A stretch of 64,000 bases of DNA from Allorhizobium undicola ORS 992 = ATCC 700741 (GCF_000621665.1 NZ_JHXQ01000003.1:186001-250000), one strand, 5' to 3'. Counted from the stretch's first letter, positions 8,277 through 17,206 are shown. A program made the numbers and translations. The notes: a model not told the origin generated them from the sequence alone.

Positions 8277-9598
8277 TCCGTTTCATTCTCGCCGATCTGC
8301 GCCGCCTGTGGGCGGGCGCGCTGGTTATCCTGCTGCTGGTCGCGCTTTCCGTTGGTCTCGGTTTTGCCGTGAGCCTGCAAGAGCGGGCCTTGCGACTGGG
8401 AAGTGCGCGCGCTGCCGATAAATTCGATCTGGTGATTGGCGCTGCCGGTTCCGAAACGCAACTGGTGCTGTCTTCGGTGTTCTTGCAGCCTGCGCCACTG
8501 CCGCTGCTTGGCGGCGATGTGCTGGCGAAATTGCAGGCCGATCCCCGCGTGGAATGGGCCGCTCCGGTTGCCTTTGGTGACAGTTTCATGGGCTACCCGA
8601 TCGTGGGTACGACAACGAAACTCATCGAAAGCACGACGAGCGGCTATGATGGCGGCCGGATTTTCGCCCATGAAGGCGAGGCGGTTGTCGGCTCTGCCGT
8701 GCCGCTCAAACCGGGCGATACCGTCAAGCCCATGCATGGTACGGCGGAAGAAGGCGGCCATACCCATACGGAACTTGCCTACACCGTCACGGGCCGTCTC
8801 AAGCCGACAGGCACGGCCTGGGATCGCGCCATTCTGGTGCCTGTTCAGGCCGTATGGCATATTCACGGCCTTGGCGACGATCACGACCATGACCATGAGG
8901 AGAGCGGAGGCGATGACCACGCGCATGAGGGCGCCGGGGATGATCACGACCATGCCGATGCTGGCGCACCGGTCCAAGCCGAAGACGACCATGACCATGA
9001 CCATGAGCATCACGGCCATATCGATGCCGCTGCGGCGTTGAACGAGGTCTTCGATGCGCAGGATCCCGGCGTTCCGGCCATTCTGGTGAAGCCGAAAAGC
9101 GTGGCGGCCGCTTACAAGCTGCGTCAGGAGTTTCGCGGCAATGGCACCGTTGGCGTTTTCCCCGGTGAAGTGCTGACCCGGCTTTATGCGACCCTTGGCG
9201 ATGCAAAGCTCGTGCTACAGGCTGTGTCCATTGGCGCGCAGGTGCTGGTGGCGGCGGCATTGCTGCTGTTGACCGTGGTGCATATCGGCCAGCGGCGCAA
9301 GCAGATCGGCGCTCTGCGTGCTTTCGGTGCGCCGCGTCGCGCCGTGTTCGCCATTGTCTGGCTGGAGCTTTTTGTGCTGATGCTGGCAGGCATAGCGCTT
9401 GGCGTGGCGGCGGGCTTTGGCGCGGCGGGCGTCATCTCCCGTCTGGCCGAGGCACGCAGCGGTTTCAGCCTGCCGGTTGAATTTGCCCGCGAAGATGCGG
9501 TGCAGCTTGCCTGCGTGTTGCTTTTTGCCGCCGCGCTCTCCGTCATTCCAGCACTTATGGCCTATCGCCAGTCACCGGCACAGGCTCTGCGCGGGTAG
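8273..9598 (+). CDS. FtsX/MacB-type ABC permease with a His/Asp-rich metal-binding loop
   Basis: 441 residues: one N-terminal membrane helix (~10-33), a large periplasmic domain (~35-310) and three C-terminal helices (~318-345, 360-395, 410-435) forming an FtsX domain. The striking part is residues ~202-250, built from DDHDHDH-like blocks and holding 13 histidines with many Asp/Glu; a further HTH pair lies near 162. This is a metal-binding loop, most likely for zinc, facing the periplasm. With the DUF3299 protein and the ATPase it forms a three-gene operon similar to parts of the zrg zinc-acquisition set. Transport direction and metal are inferred. Confidence 0.88.
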   Translation: MIRFILADLRRLWAGALVILLLVALSVGLGFAVSLQERALRLGSARAADKFDLVIGAAGSETQLVLSSVFLQPAPLPLLGGDVLAKLQADPRVEWAAPVAFGDSFMGYPIVGTTTKLIESTTSGYDGGRIFAHEGEAVVGSAVPLKPGDTVKPMHGTAEEGGHTHTELAYTVTGRLKPTGTAWDRAILVPVQAVWHIHGLGDDHDHDHEESGGDDHAHEGAGDDHDHADAGAPVQAEDDHDHDHEHHGHIDAAAALNEVFDAQDPGVPAILVKPKSVAAAYKLRQEFRGNGTVGVFPGEVLTRLYATLGDAKLVLQAVSIGAQVLVAAALLLLTVVHIGQRRKQIGALRAFGAPRRAVFAIVWLELFVLMLAGIALGVAAGFGAAGVISRLAEARSGFSLPVEFAREDAVQLACVLLFAAALSVIPALMAYRQSPAQALRG

Positions 9599-9601
9599 GA
9601 T

Positions 9602-9623
9602 TGTTATGTCATAACACCATCAT
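9602..9623 (+). promoter_or_regulatory. Possible operator before the histidine phosphatase gene
   Basis: Two readings overlap here. Bases 9602-9616 form a perfect 15-base palindrome, TGTTATGTCATAACA. Bases 9606-9623 read ATGTCAT-AACA-CCATCAT, a degenerate Pho box with the correct 11-base period (6/7 and 5/7 matches). The position is upstream of a phosphatase gene that starts at 9680 or slightly later. A hairpin lies between, so the site could also belong to the end of the ABC operon. Confidence 0.35.
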
Positions 9624-9637
9624 GATGGCGGGGTAGA

Positions 9638-9659
9638 GACGGGCCGTTCGCCCGTCTTT
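9638..9659 (+). terminator. Hairpin terminator after the ABC operon
   Basis: GACGGGC-CGTTC-GCCCGTC followed by TTT, a 7-bp perfect stem with a 5-base loop, 40 bases after the permease stop. The T run is short, so termination may be partial and some transcripts may continue into the phosphatase gene. Confidence 0.6.
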
Positions 9660-9679
9660 CCCCCACCGGGCCATAATGG

Positions 9680-11011
9680 ATGATTATGATGAAAGCCCCC
9701 CGAATTCTTGTCAGCTTCCTGCTGTCTCTTTCAGTCCTGCCCGCAGCCGCGCGAGCGCAAAGCCTGACTCTCGACAAATATGTCGTGATGATGCGCCATG
9801 GCGTGCGCCCTCAGACCAGCCTCAAGGAAATCGAGCCCTTGTCGTCGAAACCCTGGGCAAAGTGGGATACGGCAGACGGTCAGCTAACCCCGCATGGCGC
9901 GGAGGCCGCAAGCCGTCTTGCCGCCTGGGAAGGGGCAATGCTGCGCCAGCGCGGCCTGTTGGCGAAGGAGGGTTGTCCGGCTCCAGGCACGGTGTTCGGA
10001 TGGGCCAACGGCTCGGTGAAGCGCACCATCGATACCGGCAATGTCATGCTCTCCACGCTCTTTCCCGGCTGCGGGCTGACGGTCGGTTTCAACCGGACCG
10101 ATGACGTGGATGTTCTCTACGCGCCCTCGGATGCAAAGCTCGGTGCCGTCGATCCGCAAAAGGCCAAGGCGGCCATTCTGGAGGCGGCTGGCGGCGATCT
10201 TGAAAAGCCCCGTGCCCGTGCCGCGACCTTGATGAAGGAGCTGGACGGCATTCTCGATTGCTGCGCGCCGAGCCTGTGCGACAACACCGCCAATGCCTCC
10301 GCCTGCACCTTGTCCGAGCGGCCCTGGGCCATCAAGGTCAAGGAGGCAAAGGGCGAAAAGCCAGCCAGCGTCGAGGTGGCGGGGCCGTTGAAGGAGGCCG
10401 GCACCGTGGTCCAGGTTTTCCTGCTGCAATATGCCAATGGATTTCCCGCCGATCAGGTGGCCTTCGGCAAGGCGCCGACGGCGGAGGATATTATCCGCCT
10501 CTCCGAGCTGCGGCAGATCAAATATGATGTCAGCGTGCGCGTTCCCTATCTGGCCCGGCGTGATGGGTCGAATATCCTCAATCAGCTTCTGCTGGCGGTG
10601 GAGGCGGACCCTGCCAAGGGCGCTGTCAATGACGGCCCGCCCAATGCCCGTCTGGTGCTGTTTGCCGGATCGGATACGCAGCAGGCGGAAATTGCGGCCA
10701 TTCTCGGCCTGCACTGGCATATTCCGCCCTATACCGACGACGAAACGCCGCCAACCGGCACGCTTGCCTTTGAGCGTCTGCATGATGCGGCGGGCAAGGC
10801 CTATGTGCGCCTTCGCTTCATCGCGCCAAGCCTTGACCAGATCCGCAGTGCTGCCGTTCTCGACGCTGCCCATCCGCCCTTGCAGGCCGAGATCGCCATG
10901 CCAGGTTGCGAGGATCAAACAGTGGAGGGGGCCTGCCCGCTCGATCGCTTTCTGGCGCTTGCCCGCCCGAAACTGGACATGAGCGCCGTCGGGCCTCAGG
11001 CCTATCACTGA
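9680..11011 (+). CDS. Periplasmic histidine-type acid phosphatase (AppA-like)
   Basis: About 443 residues; in-frame ATGs at 9680, 9686 and 9689 are all possible and none has a strong ribosome site, though 9689 gives the cleanest signal peptide (MKAPRILVSFLLSL). The phosphohistidine motif is MMRHGVRPQ with nucleophile His40 (numbered from 9680). The second motif, normally HDT, reads AGSDTQQ: the proton-donor Asp332 is kept but the preceding histidine is serine (Ser331). Members release phosphate from phytate, glucose-1-phosphate or similar esters in the periplasm. The stop abuts the convergent pdeM stop with no gap. Confidence 0.85.
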   Translation: MIMMKAPRILVSFLLSLSVLPAAARAQSLTLDKYVVMMRHGVRPQTSLKEIEPLSSKPWAKWDTADGQLTPHGAEAASRLAAWEGAMLRQRGLLAKEGCPAPGTVFGWANGSVKRTIDTGNVMLSTLFPGCGLTVGFNRTDDVDVLYAPSDAKLGAVDPQKAKAAILEAAGGDLEKPRARAATLMKELDGILDCCAPSLCDNTANASACTLSERPWAIKVKEAKGEKPASVEVAGPLKEAGTVVQVFLLQYANGFPADQVAFGKAPTAEDIIRLSELRQIKYDVSVRVPYLARRDGSNILNQLLLAVEADPAKGAVNDGPPNARLVLFAGSDTQQAEIAAILGLHWHIPPYTDDETPPTGTLAFERLHDAAGKAYVRLRFIAPSLDQIRSAAVLDAAHPPLQAEIAMPGCEDQTVEGACPLDRFLALARPKLDMSAVGPQAYH

Positions 11012-11737
11012 TTATTCCCGGAGATTGCCAAAGCGCACCGCATAGACCCGGTCGCGCCCCAGGAGATGGGCCACAAGGCTAGGCTTCGAAAACAGCCCGG
11101 CAAAGGCCTTGTGGCCAAGATCGAGCCCGCCGGTGGTAACGCCAAAGGCGGGCATGACAAGGCGCTGGCCATCATTGGCAAAACAGCTGCGGCGCACGGA
11201 TTTTCCCTGTCGCCGCACGGTTGCCGCCGGGTGCAGGTGGCCGGCGATTTCGCCCGTGGCCACACCTGCCTGCGGCTCGTGCCGGAAGGTTAGTCCGCCA
11301 TAACTCAATATATCGGCATCCATTCCCGGCAGGCCGGTAACACCGTCGGGATCGTGATTGCCGTTGATCCAGATCCATTCCCGACCCTTGGCAAGGCCGG
11401 TCAGCGACTGGCGGAAGGCGTCCGGCATCAGCGCCGATCCGGCGCGGTCATGAAAATTGTCGCCCAGGCTGATGACAATGGCGGGATTGTAGCGGGCAAG
11501 CACGGCGTCCAGCTTTTTCAATGTCGCCAGCGTATCGTAAGGCGGCAGCAATTGCCCGCGCCGGGCAAAGGCGGCCCCCTTTTCAAGATGGAGATCCGAA
11601 ACGACCAGCAGCGAAAGCGAGGGAAGATAAAGCGCGCCGGAAAGATCGCAGACGGCCTCGATCCCGGCAATCTGCGTCTGTGTATGGCCTGTCATCTGCT
11701 CCTGCACGGTGATCCGCGCCGTCATCAATCCTGTCAT
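11012..11737 (-). CDS. pdeM: Ligase-associated metallophosphoesterase PdeM
   Basis: 241 residues of calcineurin-like metallophosphoesterase. All metal-binding motifs are visible: SDLHLE (DxH), SLGDNFHD (GDxxx), NGNHD and AGHLHP (GHxH). This compact form belongs to the ligase-associated DNA damage response set, where PdeM is found with a DEXH helicase, an exonuclease and an ATP-dependent DNA ligase. It starts nine bases after the helicase stop and follows it in one transcription unit. Alternative starts at the second methionine (MTARI) are possible. It should process DNA ends or phosphodiesters during repair. Confidence 0.88.
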   Translation of the reverse strand: MTGLMTARITVQEQMTGHTQTQIAGIEAVCDLSGALYLPSLSLLVVSDLHLEKGAAFARRGQLLPPYDTLATLKKLDAVLARYNPAIVISLGDNFHDRAGSALMPDAFRQSLTGLAKGREWIWINGNHDPDGVTGLPGMDADILSYGGLTFRHEPQAGVATGEIAGHLHPAATVRRQGKSVRRSCFANDGQRLVMPAFGVTTGGLDLGHKAFAGLFSKPSLVAHLLGRDRVYAVRFGNLRE

Positions 11738-11746
11738 CCGTTTTGG

Positions 11747-14254
11747 TCATCCCATCGCCTCGGCGATCAGTTCCTTTTCGGCAGCTTCGGCCAGAAGCTC
11801 GTCCTGCGCTTCGCCGGAAACGCTTTCACGGCCGATTTCCAGCATGACCGGCACGGCCAGCGGCGAAACATGCTCCAGCGCCTTATGCACGATATGGCCC
11901 TTGATTCGCTTCAGCATATCGCCAAGCCGCCTGAGGTCCAGAAGTCCCGTTGCCGCATCCATGCGGGTGGCCTGCAACAGAATATGGTCCGGTTCGTGAC
12001 TGCGCAGCACGTCATAGATCAGATCGGTGGAAACCGTCACCTGACGTCCGGTCTTTTCCTTGCCGGGATGACGTTTTTCAATAAGGCCGGCAATGATGGC
12101 GCAGGTGCGGAAGGTGCGCTTCAGCATGGCGGATTCATCCAGCCATGCTTCGAGATCATCGCCCAGCAGGTCTTCCTCGAAAAGTTCGGAAAGCTTCAGC
12201 CTTCCCGTGGCGATCATGGCGCCCATGTCCTGCAAGCCCCAGACGGTCAGCGCGTAATCGGTGGCCACGAAACCGAGCGGCCTTGCCCGCAGCCGCTCCA
12301 GCCGCCGGGTCAGCAACATGCCGAGCGTCTGGTGCGCCAGCCTGCCTTCGAAGGGATAAAGCACCAGGTAGAATTTCTTCGCGCGCGGAAAGGTTTCCAC
12401 CAGCAGGTCGCCGCGCCGGGGCAGCATGGATTTCTCCCGCTGAATTTCCAGCCAGTCACGCACCTGATCGGGCAGGGCGGCGCGGCGGGCGCGGTCGTCC
12501 AGCATGGCGCGCACCTGATCGGCCAGATAGGTGGAGAGCGGGAACTTGCCGCCCGCATAGGCAGGGATTTTCGGGTCTCGGGAAGTGGCATTGGAAACGA
12601 GGCATTCACTTTCGCGGATGCCCTCGAAGCGCAGGGTCTTGCCGGAAAACAGGAATGTGTCGCCGGGGGTGAGTTGTTCGACGAAATATTCCTCCACCTT
12701 GCCAAGCGTCATGCCGCCCCGGCCGAGAGAGCCCAGATGATTGCGTTTGGCAAGCCGCACATTCAGCATCGCCTCTTCGACAATGGTGCCGAGATTGAGC
12801 CGGTATTGCTGGGCAACCTGCGGATTGGATACCCGCCACTTGCCTTCCTTCGTCTGGCGAATGCGGGCATAGCGTTCATAGGTTCTGAGCGCATAGCCGC
12901 CGGTGGCGACAAATTCGACAATGCGCCGGAAGGTGTGGCGGGACAGGTTGCGATAGGGCAGGGCGGAAGTGATTTCCGCAAAAAACGCGTCTTCATCAAA
13001 GGCCTCGGCGCAGGCCATGCCCAGCACGTGCTGGGCCAGCACGTCCAGCGGCCCGTCTCCCACACTCTGCGTATCCTGCGCGCCGAGATAATTGGCGTCG
13101 AGTGCTGCCTGGCATTCCATCACCTCGAAGCGGTTGGCAGGCACCAGAATGGCGCGGCTCGGCTCATCCATGCGGTGATTGGCGCGGCCGATGCGCTGGG
13201 CCAGACGGCTTGCTCCCTTCGGCGCGCCGACATGGATCACGAGATCGACCTCGCCCCAGTCGATGCCGAGATCGAGCGTGGAGGTTGCCACCACCGCCCG
13301 CAGCCGGTTTTCCGCCATGGCCTGCTCCACCTTGCGGCGCTGGCTGACATCCAGAGAGCCGTGATGCAGGGCAATCGGCAGGTTGTCGTCATTGATGGTC
13401 CACAGATCCTGAAACACCCGCTCGGCTTGCGAGCGGGTGTTGACGAAGATGATCGTCATGGAAAACTGATGGAGAACTTTATAAACGTCGGCAATGGCAT
13501 AGCGGGCGGAATGGCCTGCCCAGGGAATGCGTTCCCCGGTTTGCAAAATGGTGATGTCCGGTTTCGCCCCGCCAGCCACCGTTACAAGACCGGCGAGGTT
13601 TTCGCTTTCTCCGGATTGACCCACCAGCCAGCGCTGCAATTCCGGCGGATCGGCCACGGTTGCCGAAAGGCCGATGGTTTGCAAGGCGGGCGCCAGCCTG
13701 CGCAGCCGCGCCAGCCCCAGCGAAAGCAGATGGCCGCGCTTGGACGTGACGAGCGCGTGCAACTCATCCAGCACCACATAGCGGAGATCCTTGAAAAAGC
13801 GGGCGGCCTCGCCATTGGCGATCAGCAGCGCCAGCTGTTCCGGCGTGGTCAGCATGATGTCGGGCGGGTTGAGCTTCTGTCGCTGACGCTTGGATTGCGG
13901 CGTATCGCCGGTGCGGGTCTCGATACTGACGGCAAGCCCCATCTCCGAAACGGGCTTCATCAGGTTGCGCTCAATATCGACCGCCAGCGCCTTGAGGGGC
14001 GAAATATAAAGCGTATGCACGCCGCGAAAGCCCTCGCCCGGCGCCTTTCGGCCGCGTTTCGACAGATCGGCCAGGGCGGGTAGAAAACCGGCAAGCGTCT
14101 TGCCCGCGCCGGTCGGGGCGATCAGCAGCGTGCTTTCGCCCTTCTGCGCCCGCGCCAGCAAATTGAGCTGGTGGGGACGCGGCGTCCAGCCCTTCGCGGA
14201 AAACCAGCGCAGGAAAACAGGCGGCAGCGATGCGGATACGGGCTCTTCGGTCAC
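11747..14254 (-). CDS. Ligase-associated DEXH-box DNA helicase, Lhr-like
   Basis: About 835 residues. Motifs: Walker A APTGAGKT, DEXH box DELHAL, SATVADP (motif III), a helicase C-terminal half with VNTRSQAERVF and QRIGRANHR, then the long Lhr-type C-terminal region. I chose GTG 14254 (VTEEPVSASLP) because the in-frame ATG at 14395 lies beyond two tandem copies of an intergenic repeat that are unlikely to be coding; homologues begin close to the PPVFLRWFSAKGW segment. The enzyme is an ATP-driven 3'-5' helicase of the ligase-associated repair system and is coupled to pdeM. Confidence 0.9.
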   Translation of the reverse strand: MTEEPVSASLPPVFLRWFSAKGWTPRPHQLNLLARAQKGESTLLIAPTGAGKTLAGFLPALADLSKRGRKAPGEGFRGVHTLYISPLKALAVDIERNLMKPVSEMGLAVSIETRTGDTPQSKRQRQKLNPPDIMLTTPEQLALLIANGEAARFFKDLRYVVLDELHALVTSKRGHLLSLGLARLRRLAPALQTIGLSATVADPPELQRWLVGQSGESENLAGLVTVAGGAKPDITILQTGERIPWAGHSARYAIADVYKVLHQFSMTIIFVNTRSQAERVFQDLWTINDDNLPIALHHGSLDVSQRRKVEQAMAENRLRAVVATSTLDLGIDWGEVDLVIHVGAPKGASRLAQRIGRANHRMDEPSRAILVPANRFEVMECQAALDANYLGAQDTQSVGDGPLDVLAQHVLGMACAEAFDEDAFFAEITSALPYRNLSRHTFRRIVEFVATGGYALRTYERYARIRQTKEGKWRVSNPQVAQQYRLNLGTIVEEAMLNVRLAKRNHLGSLGRGGMTLGKVEEYFVEQLTPGDTFLFSGKTLRFEGIRESECLVSNATSRDPKIPAYAGGKFPLSTYLADQVRAMLDDRARRAALPDQVRDWLEIQREKSMLPRRGDLLVETFPRAKKFYLVLYPFEGRLAHQTLGMLLTRRLERLRARPLGFVATDYALTVWGLQDMGAMIATGRLKLSELFEEDLLGDDLEAWLDESAMLKRTFRTCAIIAGLIEKRHPGKEKTGRQVTVSTDLIYDVLRSHEPDHILLQATRMDAATGLLDLRRLGDMLKRIKGHIVHKALEHVSPLAVPVMLEIGRESVSGEAQDELLAEAAEKELIAEAMG

Positions 14255-14269
14255 GCAGGTAGAGATACC

Positions 14270-14359
14270 GCATGTCGCGCAAAAGTGTAGAGCGGTTTTG
14301 CGATAACGACATGCGGGGAAGAGAGCATGTCGCGCAAAAGTGTAGAGCGGTTTTGCGAT
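14270..14359. repeat. Two tandem copies of a 35-bp intergenic repeat
   Basis: The same 35 bases, beginning GCATGTCGCGCAAAAGTG and ending CGGTTTTGCGAT, occur at 14270-14304 and 14325-14359, a 55-base period. Related, more divergent copies lie at 16418 and, inverted, at 24096-24142. The left copy begins only 16 bases upstream of the helicase start and overlaps the only longer reading frame for that gene. Confidence 0.85.
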
Positions 14360-14501
14360 GAGGAAACGGAGGGCGGAATATGACCATTTTTGCACTACTG
14401 GATATTCGAATATGCCATTTTTACGTGCATGAGCGCTCTTTCAATTATCGGTTAACGAGATGGGCTTAGCCTGACCGAAATGGGATAGGGGAAGAGCCAT
14501 C

Positions 14502-16415
14502 ATGGTGGAGCATATTTCGGCGTCGCTTCTGTCGAACGCGGCACTGATCGTTCTCTTTGCGGTGGTGTGGAGCAGGTTGGACTTGTGGCTGGAGGGGAAG
14601 TCTCCGGGGCTGAAACCACTGGGCCACAGCCTTCTGGGAGGCTTGACGGCGGTTTCGGCCATGGTGTTTCCGGTTCACATCGCCACCGGGATTTTCGTGG
14701 ACATGCGAACGCTCGTCCTGTCGCTCACTGCCATGGTGGGCGGGCCGCTGGTGGGGCTTGCGGCAGCGACGATCGCCAGCCTCTACCGTTTCTGGGTTGG
14801 AGGGGCGGGCCTCGGGGCTGGCCTGTTGAATATCCTCCTGTCCACCGCGCTTGGCGTCTATATCGGCCTTCGCAATGATCATGCGCTGTTTCGCAATTAT
14901 TGCCTGTTTCTGGTGACGCTGGGCACAGGTATTGCGCCCGGCCTGACGATCTTCCTCCTGCCGGAGCAGATGTGGGCAACGGCGCTGGAAAAGCTTGTCT
15001 GGCTTGCGCCCCTGCAATGTGTGGCAACGCTGTTTGCGGGGCTTTTGATGCGTTCGGAGGCTCGCCACAGGGAAGAGATCGGCCTTGCCTTTTTTCACAA
15101 GGCCATGGCCGAAACCTATCCCGAAAGTCTCAATGCCAAGGACAGACAGGGAAGGTTCATTCTTGCCAATACGGCAACCGCCCGATCCTTCAACCTGGAA
15201 TCACCCGATGACCTCATCGGCAAGACGGATGCCGATCTGCATCCGCCGGACATGGCTGCCCGCTACAAGGCCGACGAGGATAAGGTTTATGAGAAGGGCG
15301 AGGCCATGCATATAGAGCAGCCCTTCGTGATGGCCGATGGACGCCGTGGCTGGTTTTCGACGCTCAAGAACCCGATCCGCGATCCACGAACCGGAGACAT
15401 CGTCGGGCTTTTCACCCACAATCGCGATATTACCCAGCAGAAGGAACTGGAGCGGCAGCTGGATGAAAGCCGGCGGCAGCTTTCGGACGCGCTGTCCAAC
15501 ATGGCCGATGGGCTCGTGATGTTCGATCGTGAAGCGCGGCTGGTCTTTTGTAATGAGCGCTACCGCTCGCTGTTTTCCAAGACGGCGGAAATGCGCGTGC
15601 CGGGCGCAAAACTCGGCGATATAGTCGCGGCCTCCAAGGCGTGCGGAGAGGAGATCGCCGACGACGCTTCCGCTGCGGGCGAGAGCCTCCCGACCCTTCC
15701 TGCTCCGGGCACGGGCGAGGTTCGGCTCTGGGACGGGCGCATTCTCGAAGCCCGTATCCGCAGCGTTGGCGGCGGCGGCATTATCGCGGTCTATACCGAC
15801 GTGACGCGCACCCGCCAGGCAGAGGAATTTCTGCGCGGCATGAACCGGGATCTCGAAAAGGCAGCCTTTACCGATAGCCTTACCGGCCTGTTCAACCGTC
15901 GCGCCTTTGACGAGAGGTTGTCGGTGGAGTTCGCCCGTGCCCGCCGTGGCCATGAACCGCTGAGCCTGTTGATGGTCGATATCGATCACTTCAAACTGTT
16001 CAACGACCGGTATGGTCATCAGGCTGGCGATGACTGCTTGCGGGCTGTGGCGGGAGAACTTGTCCGCGCCGCGCGCCGCAGCACCGATTTTGCCGCCCGC
16101 TACGGCGGCGAGGAAATGGTTCTGGTTCTACCTGGAACCGATGCGGCTGGCGCCCGCGAGGTGGCCGAGCGCTATTGCCGTGCGGTTCGTGCGCTGGCTA
16201 TTGCCCACGCTGGCAATCCCAAGAAAATTGTCACCGTCAGTATCGGCGTTGCCGTGTTCGTGCCGGACGGCGGGGTAAGGGCCGATGAGCTGATTGCAGC
16301 CGCCGATAATGCCCTTTATGCCGTCAAAAACGGCGGACGCGACGGCTTCCGGTTTGCCGAAAATGTCCTCGCGCGCGCCAACCCGGCAGCCGCACCTCTG
16401 CGGGAGTTGCGTTAA
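14502..16415 (+). CDS. Membrane-bound diguanylate cyclase with LytS-type sensor and two PAS domains
   Basis: 637 residues that should make cyclic di-GMP. Residues ~1-190 form a 5TM-LYT type membrane sensor (GGPLVGLAAATIASLYRFWV). PAS domains follow at ~195-325 and ~332-445, then a GGDEF domain at ~455-625. The active site is GGEEM (535-539), where the usual final Phe is Met. The product-inhibition I-site RSTD is intact five residues before it, so feedback control is expected. No EAL domain is present. The gene stands alone; a repeat follows directly after its stop. Confidence 0.92.
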   Translation: MVEHISASLLSNAALIVLFAVVWSRLDLWLEGKSPGLKPLGHSLLGGLTAVSAMVFPVHIATGIFVDMRTLVLSLTAMVGGPLVGLAAATIASLYRFWVGGAGLGAGLLNILLSTALGVYIGLRNDHALFRNYCLFLVTLGTGIAPGLTIFLLPEQMWATALEKLVWLAPLQCVATLFAGLLMRSEARHREEIGLAFFHKAMAETYPESLNAKDRQGRFILANTATARSFNLESPDDLIGKTDADLHPPDMAARYKADEDKVYEKGEAMHIEQPFVMADGRRGWFSTLKNPIRDPRTGDIVGLFTHNRDITQQKELERQLDESRRQLSDALSNMADGLVMFDREARLVFCNERYRSLFSKTAEMRVPGAKLGDIVAASKACGEEIADDASAAGESLPTLPAPGTGEVRLWDGRILEARIRSVGGGGIIAVYTDVTRTRQAEEFLRGMNRDLEKAAFTDSLTGLFNRRAFDERLSVEFARARRGHEPLSLLMVDIDHFKLFNDRYGHQAGDDCLRAVAGELVRAARRSTDFAARYGGEEMVLVLPGTDAAGAREVAERYCRAVRALAIAHAGNPKKIVTVSIGVAVFVPDGGVRADELIAAADNALYAVKNGGRDGFRFAENVLARANPAAAPLRELR

Positions 16416-16417
16416 AG

Positions 16418-16450
16418 CATGTCACGCAAAAGTGGAGGCCGGTTTTCCGC
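16418..16450. repeat. Degenerate copy of the GCATGTCGCGCAAAAGTG repeat
   Basis: GCATGTCACGCAAAAGTGG and the following CCGGTTTTCCG match the tandem repeat at 14270 with several changes. It starts two bases after the cyclase stop codon, in the convergent gap before the FKBP gene. Confidence 0.7.
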
Positions 16451-16582
16451 CTTGAAATGCGTAAAAACAAATAGTTAGAGAATTTTCAGGGAAAGGGGAG
16501 GCCGGGTTCATCCGGCTGCTCCAACATCCATTCTTGACGCCCGTCCGGACTTAAAACCGGACAGGCTTTCGCTGAAAACGCT

Positions 16583-17020
16583 TTATGCCGCCTGTACGAT
16601 GTCCAGCAATTCCACGTCGAAGATCAGATCCTGACCGGCGAGTGGATGGTTCGCGTCGATGGTCACGACGCCATCTGCAACCTCGGTGACAGTCACCACC
16701 ATGGGCGCACCGTTACCGCTCTGGGCCTGAAGGCGAGTGCCGGGAACGAGATTGATATTGGCCGGAATAAGCGAGCGTGAGACCTGCTGCACCTTTTCAG
16801 GGTCGTGTTGACCATAGGCCTGCTCGGCAGGCACGGTCACGCGCTGGCTGTCGCCGATATTCATGCCATCCACCTGGGATTCCAGTCCGGGAATGATCTG
16901 CCCCGCGCCGATTTCAAATTGCAGCGGCTCGCGTTCGCGCGAGCTGTCGAACTGGCTGCCATCGGCCAGAAGACCTGTGTAATGAATGCGAACGGTATCG
17001 CCATTCTTGGCTTGTGTCAT
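16583..17020 (-). CDS. FKBP-type peptidyl-prolyl isomerase, SlyD/SlpA-like
   Basis: 145 residues from ATG 17020, which has AGGAAAGG nine bases upstream; an in-frame ATG at 17029 lies immediately after that site and is too close. FKBP features are HYTGLLADGSQFDSS, PLQFEIGAGQIIPGLE and a SlyD-like inserted flap around residues 70-125 (EQAYGQHDPEKVQQV). It catalyses cis-trans isomerisation of prolyl bonds and acts as a folding helper in the cytosol. There is no His-rich tail, so nickel handling as in E. coli SlyD is not suggested. Confidence 0.9.
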   Translation of the reverse strand: MTQAKNGDTVRIHYTGLLADGSQFDSSREREPLQFEIGAGQIIPGLESQVDGMNIGDSQRVTVPAEQAYGQHDPEKVQQVSRSLIPANINLVPGTRLQAQSGNGAPMVVTVTEVADGVVTIDANHPLAGQDLIFDVELLDIVQAA

Positions 17021-17206
17021 GGGAGACATCCTTTCCTGATCGGGCAGGCGAGCTTTGACAAGCCGTGCCCTTCCGGGTTCGGCGGCGGGATAACACGGCC
17101 GCCATCGGGGTGCTTGCAATCATGCGCACATCCTTACAATGGACGCAAAGCCTGTCGGTTCCGCGGCGTTTTCAGGAAAATTTCAAGGCCATCCCGTGTC
17201 GCGGCC

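Noticed and set aside
8877..9021. His/Asp-rich stretch suspected to be a frameshift artefact
   Set aside because: The frame is continuous with conserved permease segments on both sides and the low-complexity composition is typical of metal-binding loops.
11354..14083. 909-codon plus-strand frame opposite the helicase
   Set aside because: The minus strand encodes an intact Lhr-type helicase and PdeM; the plus frame has no recognisable domain and is rich in His/Gln/Arg.
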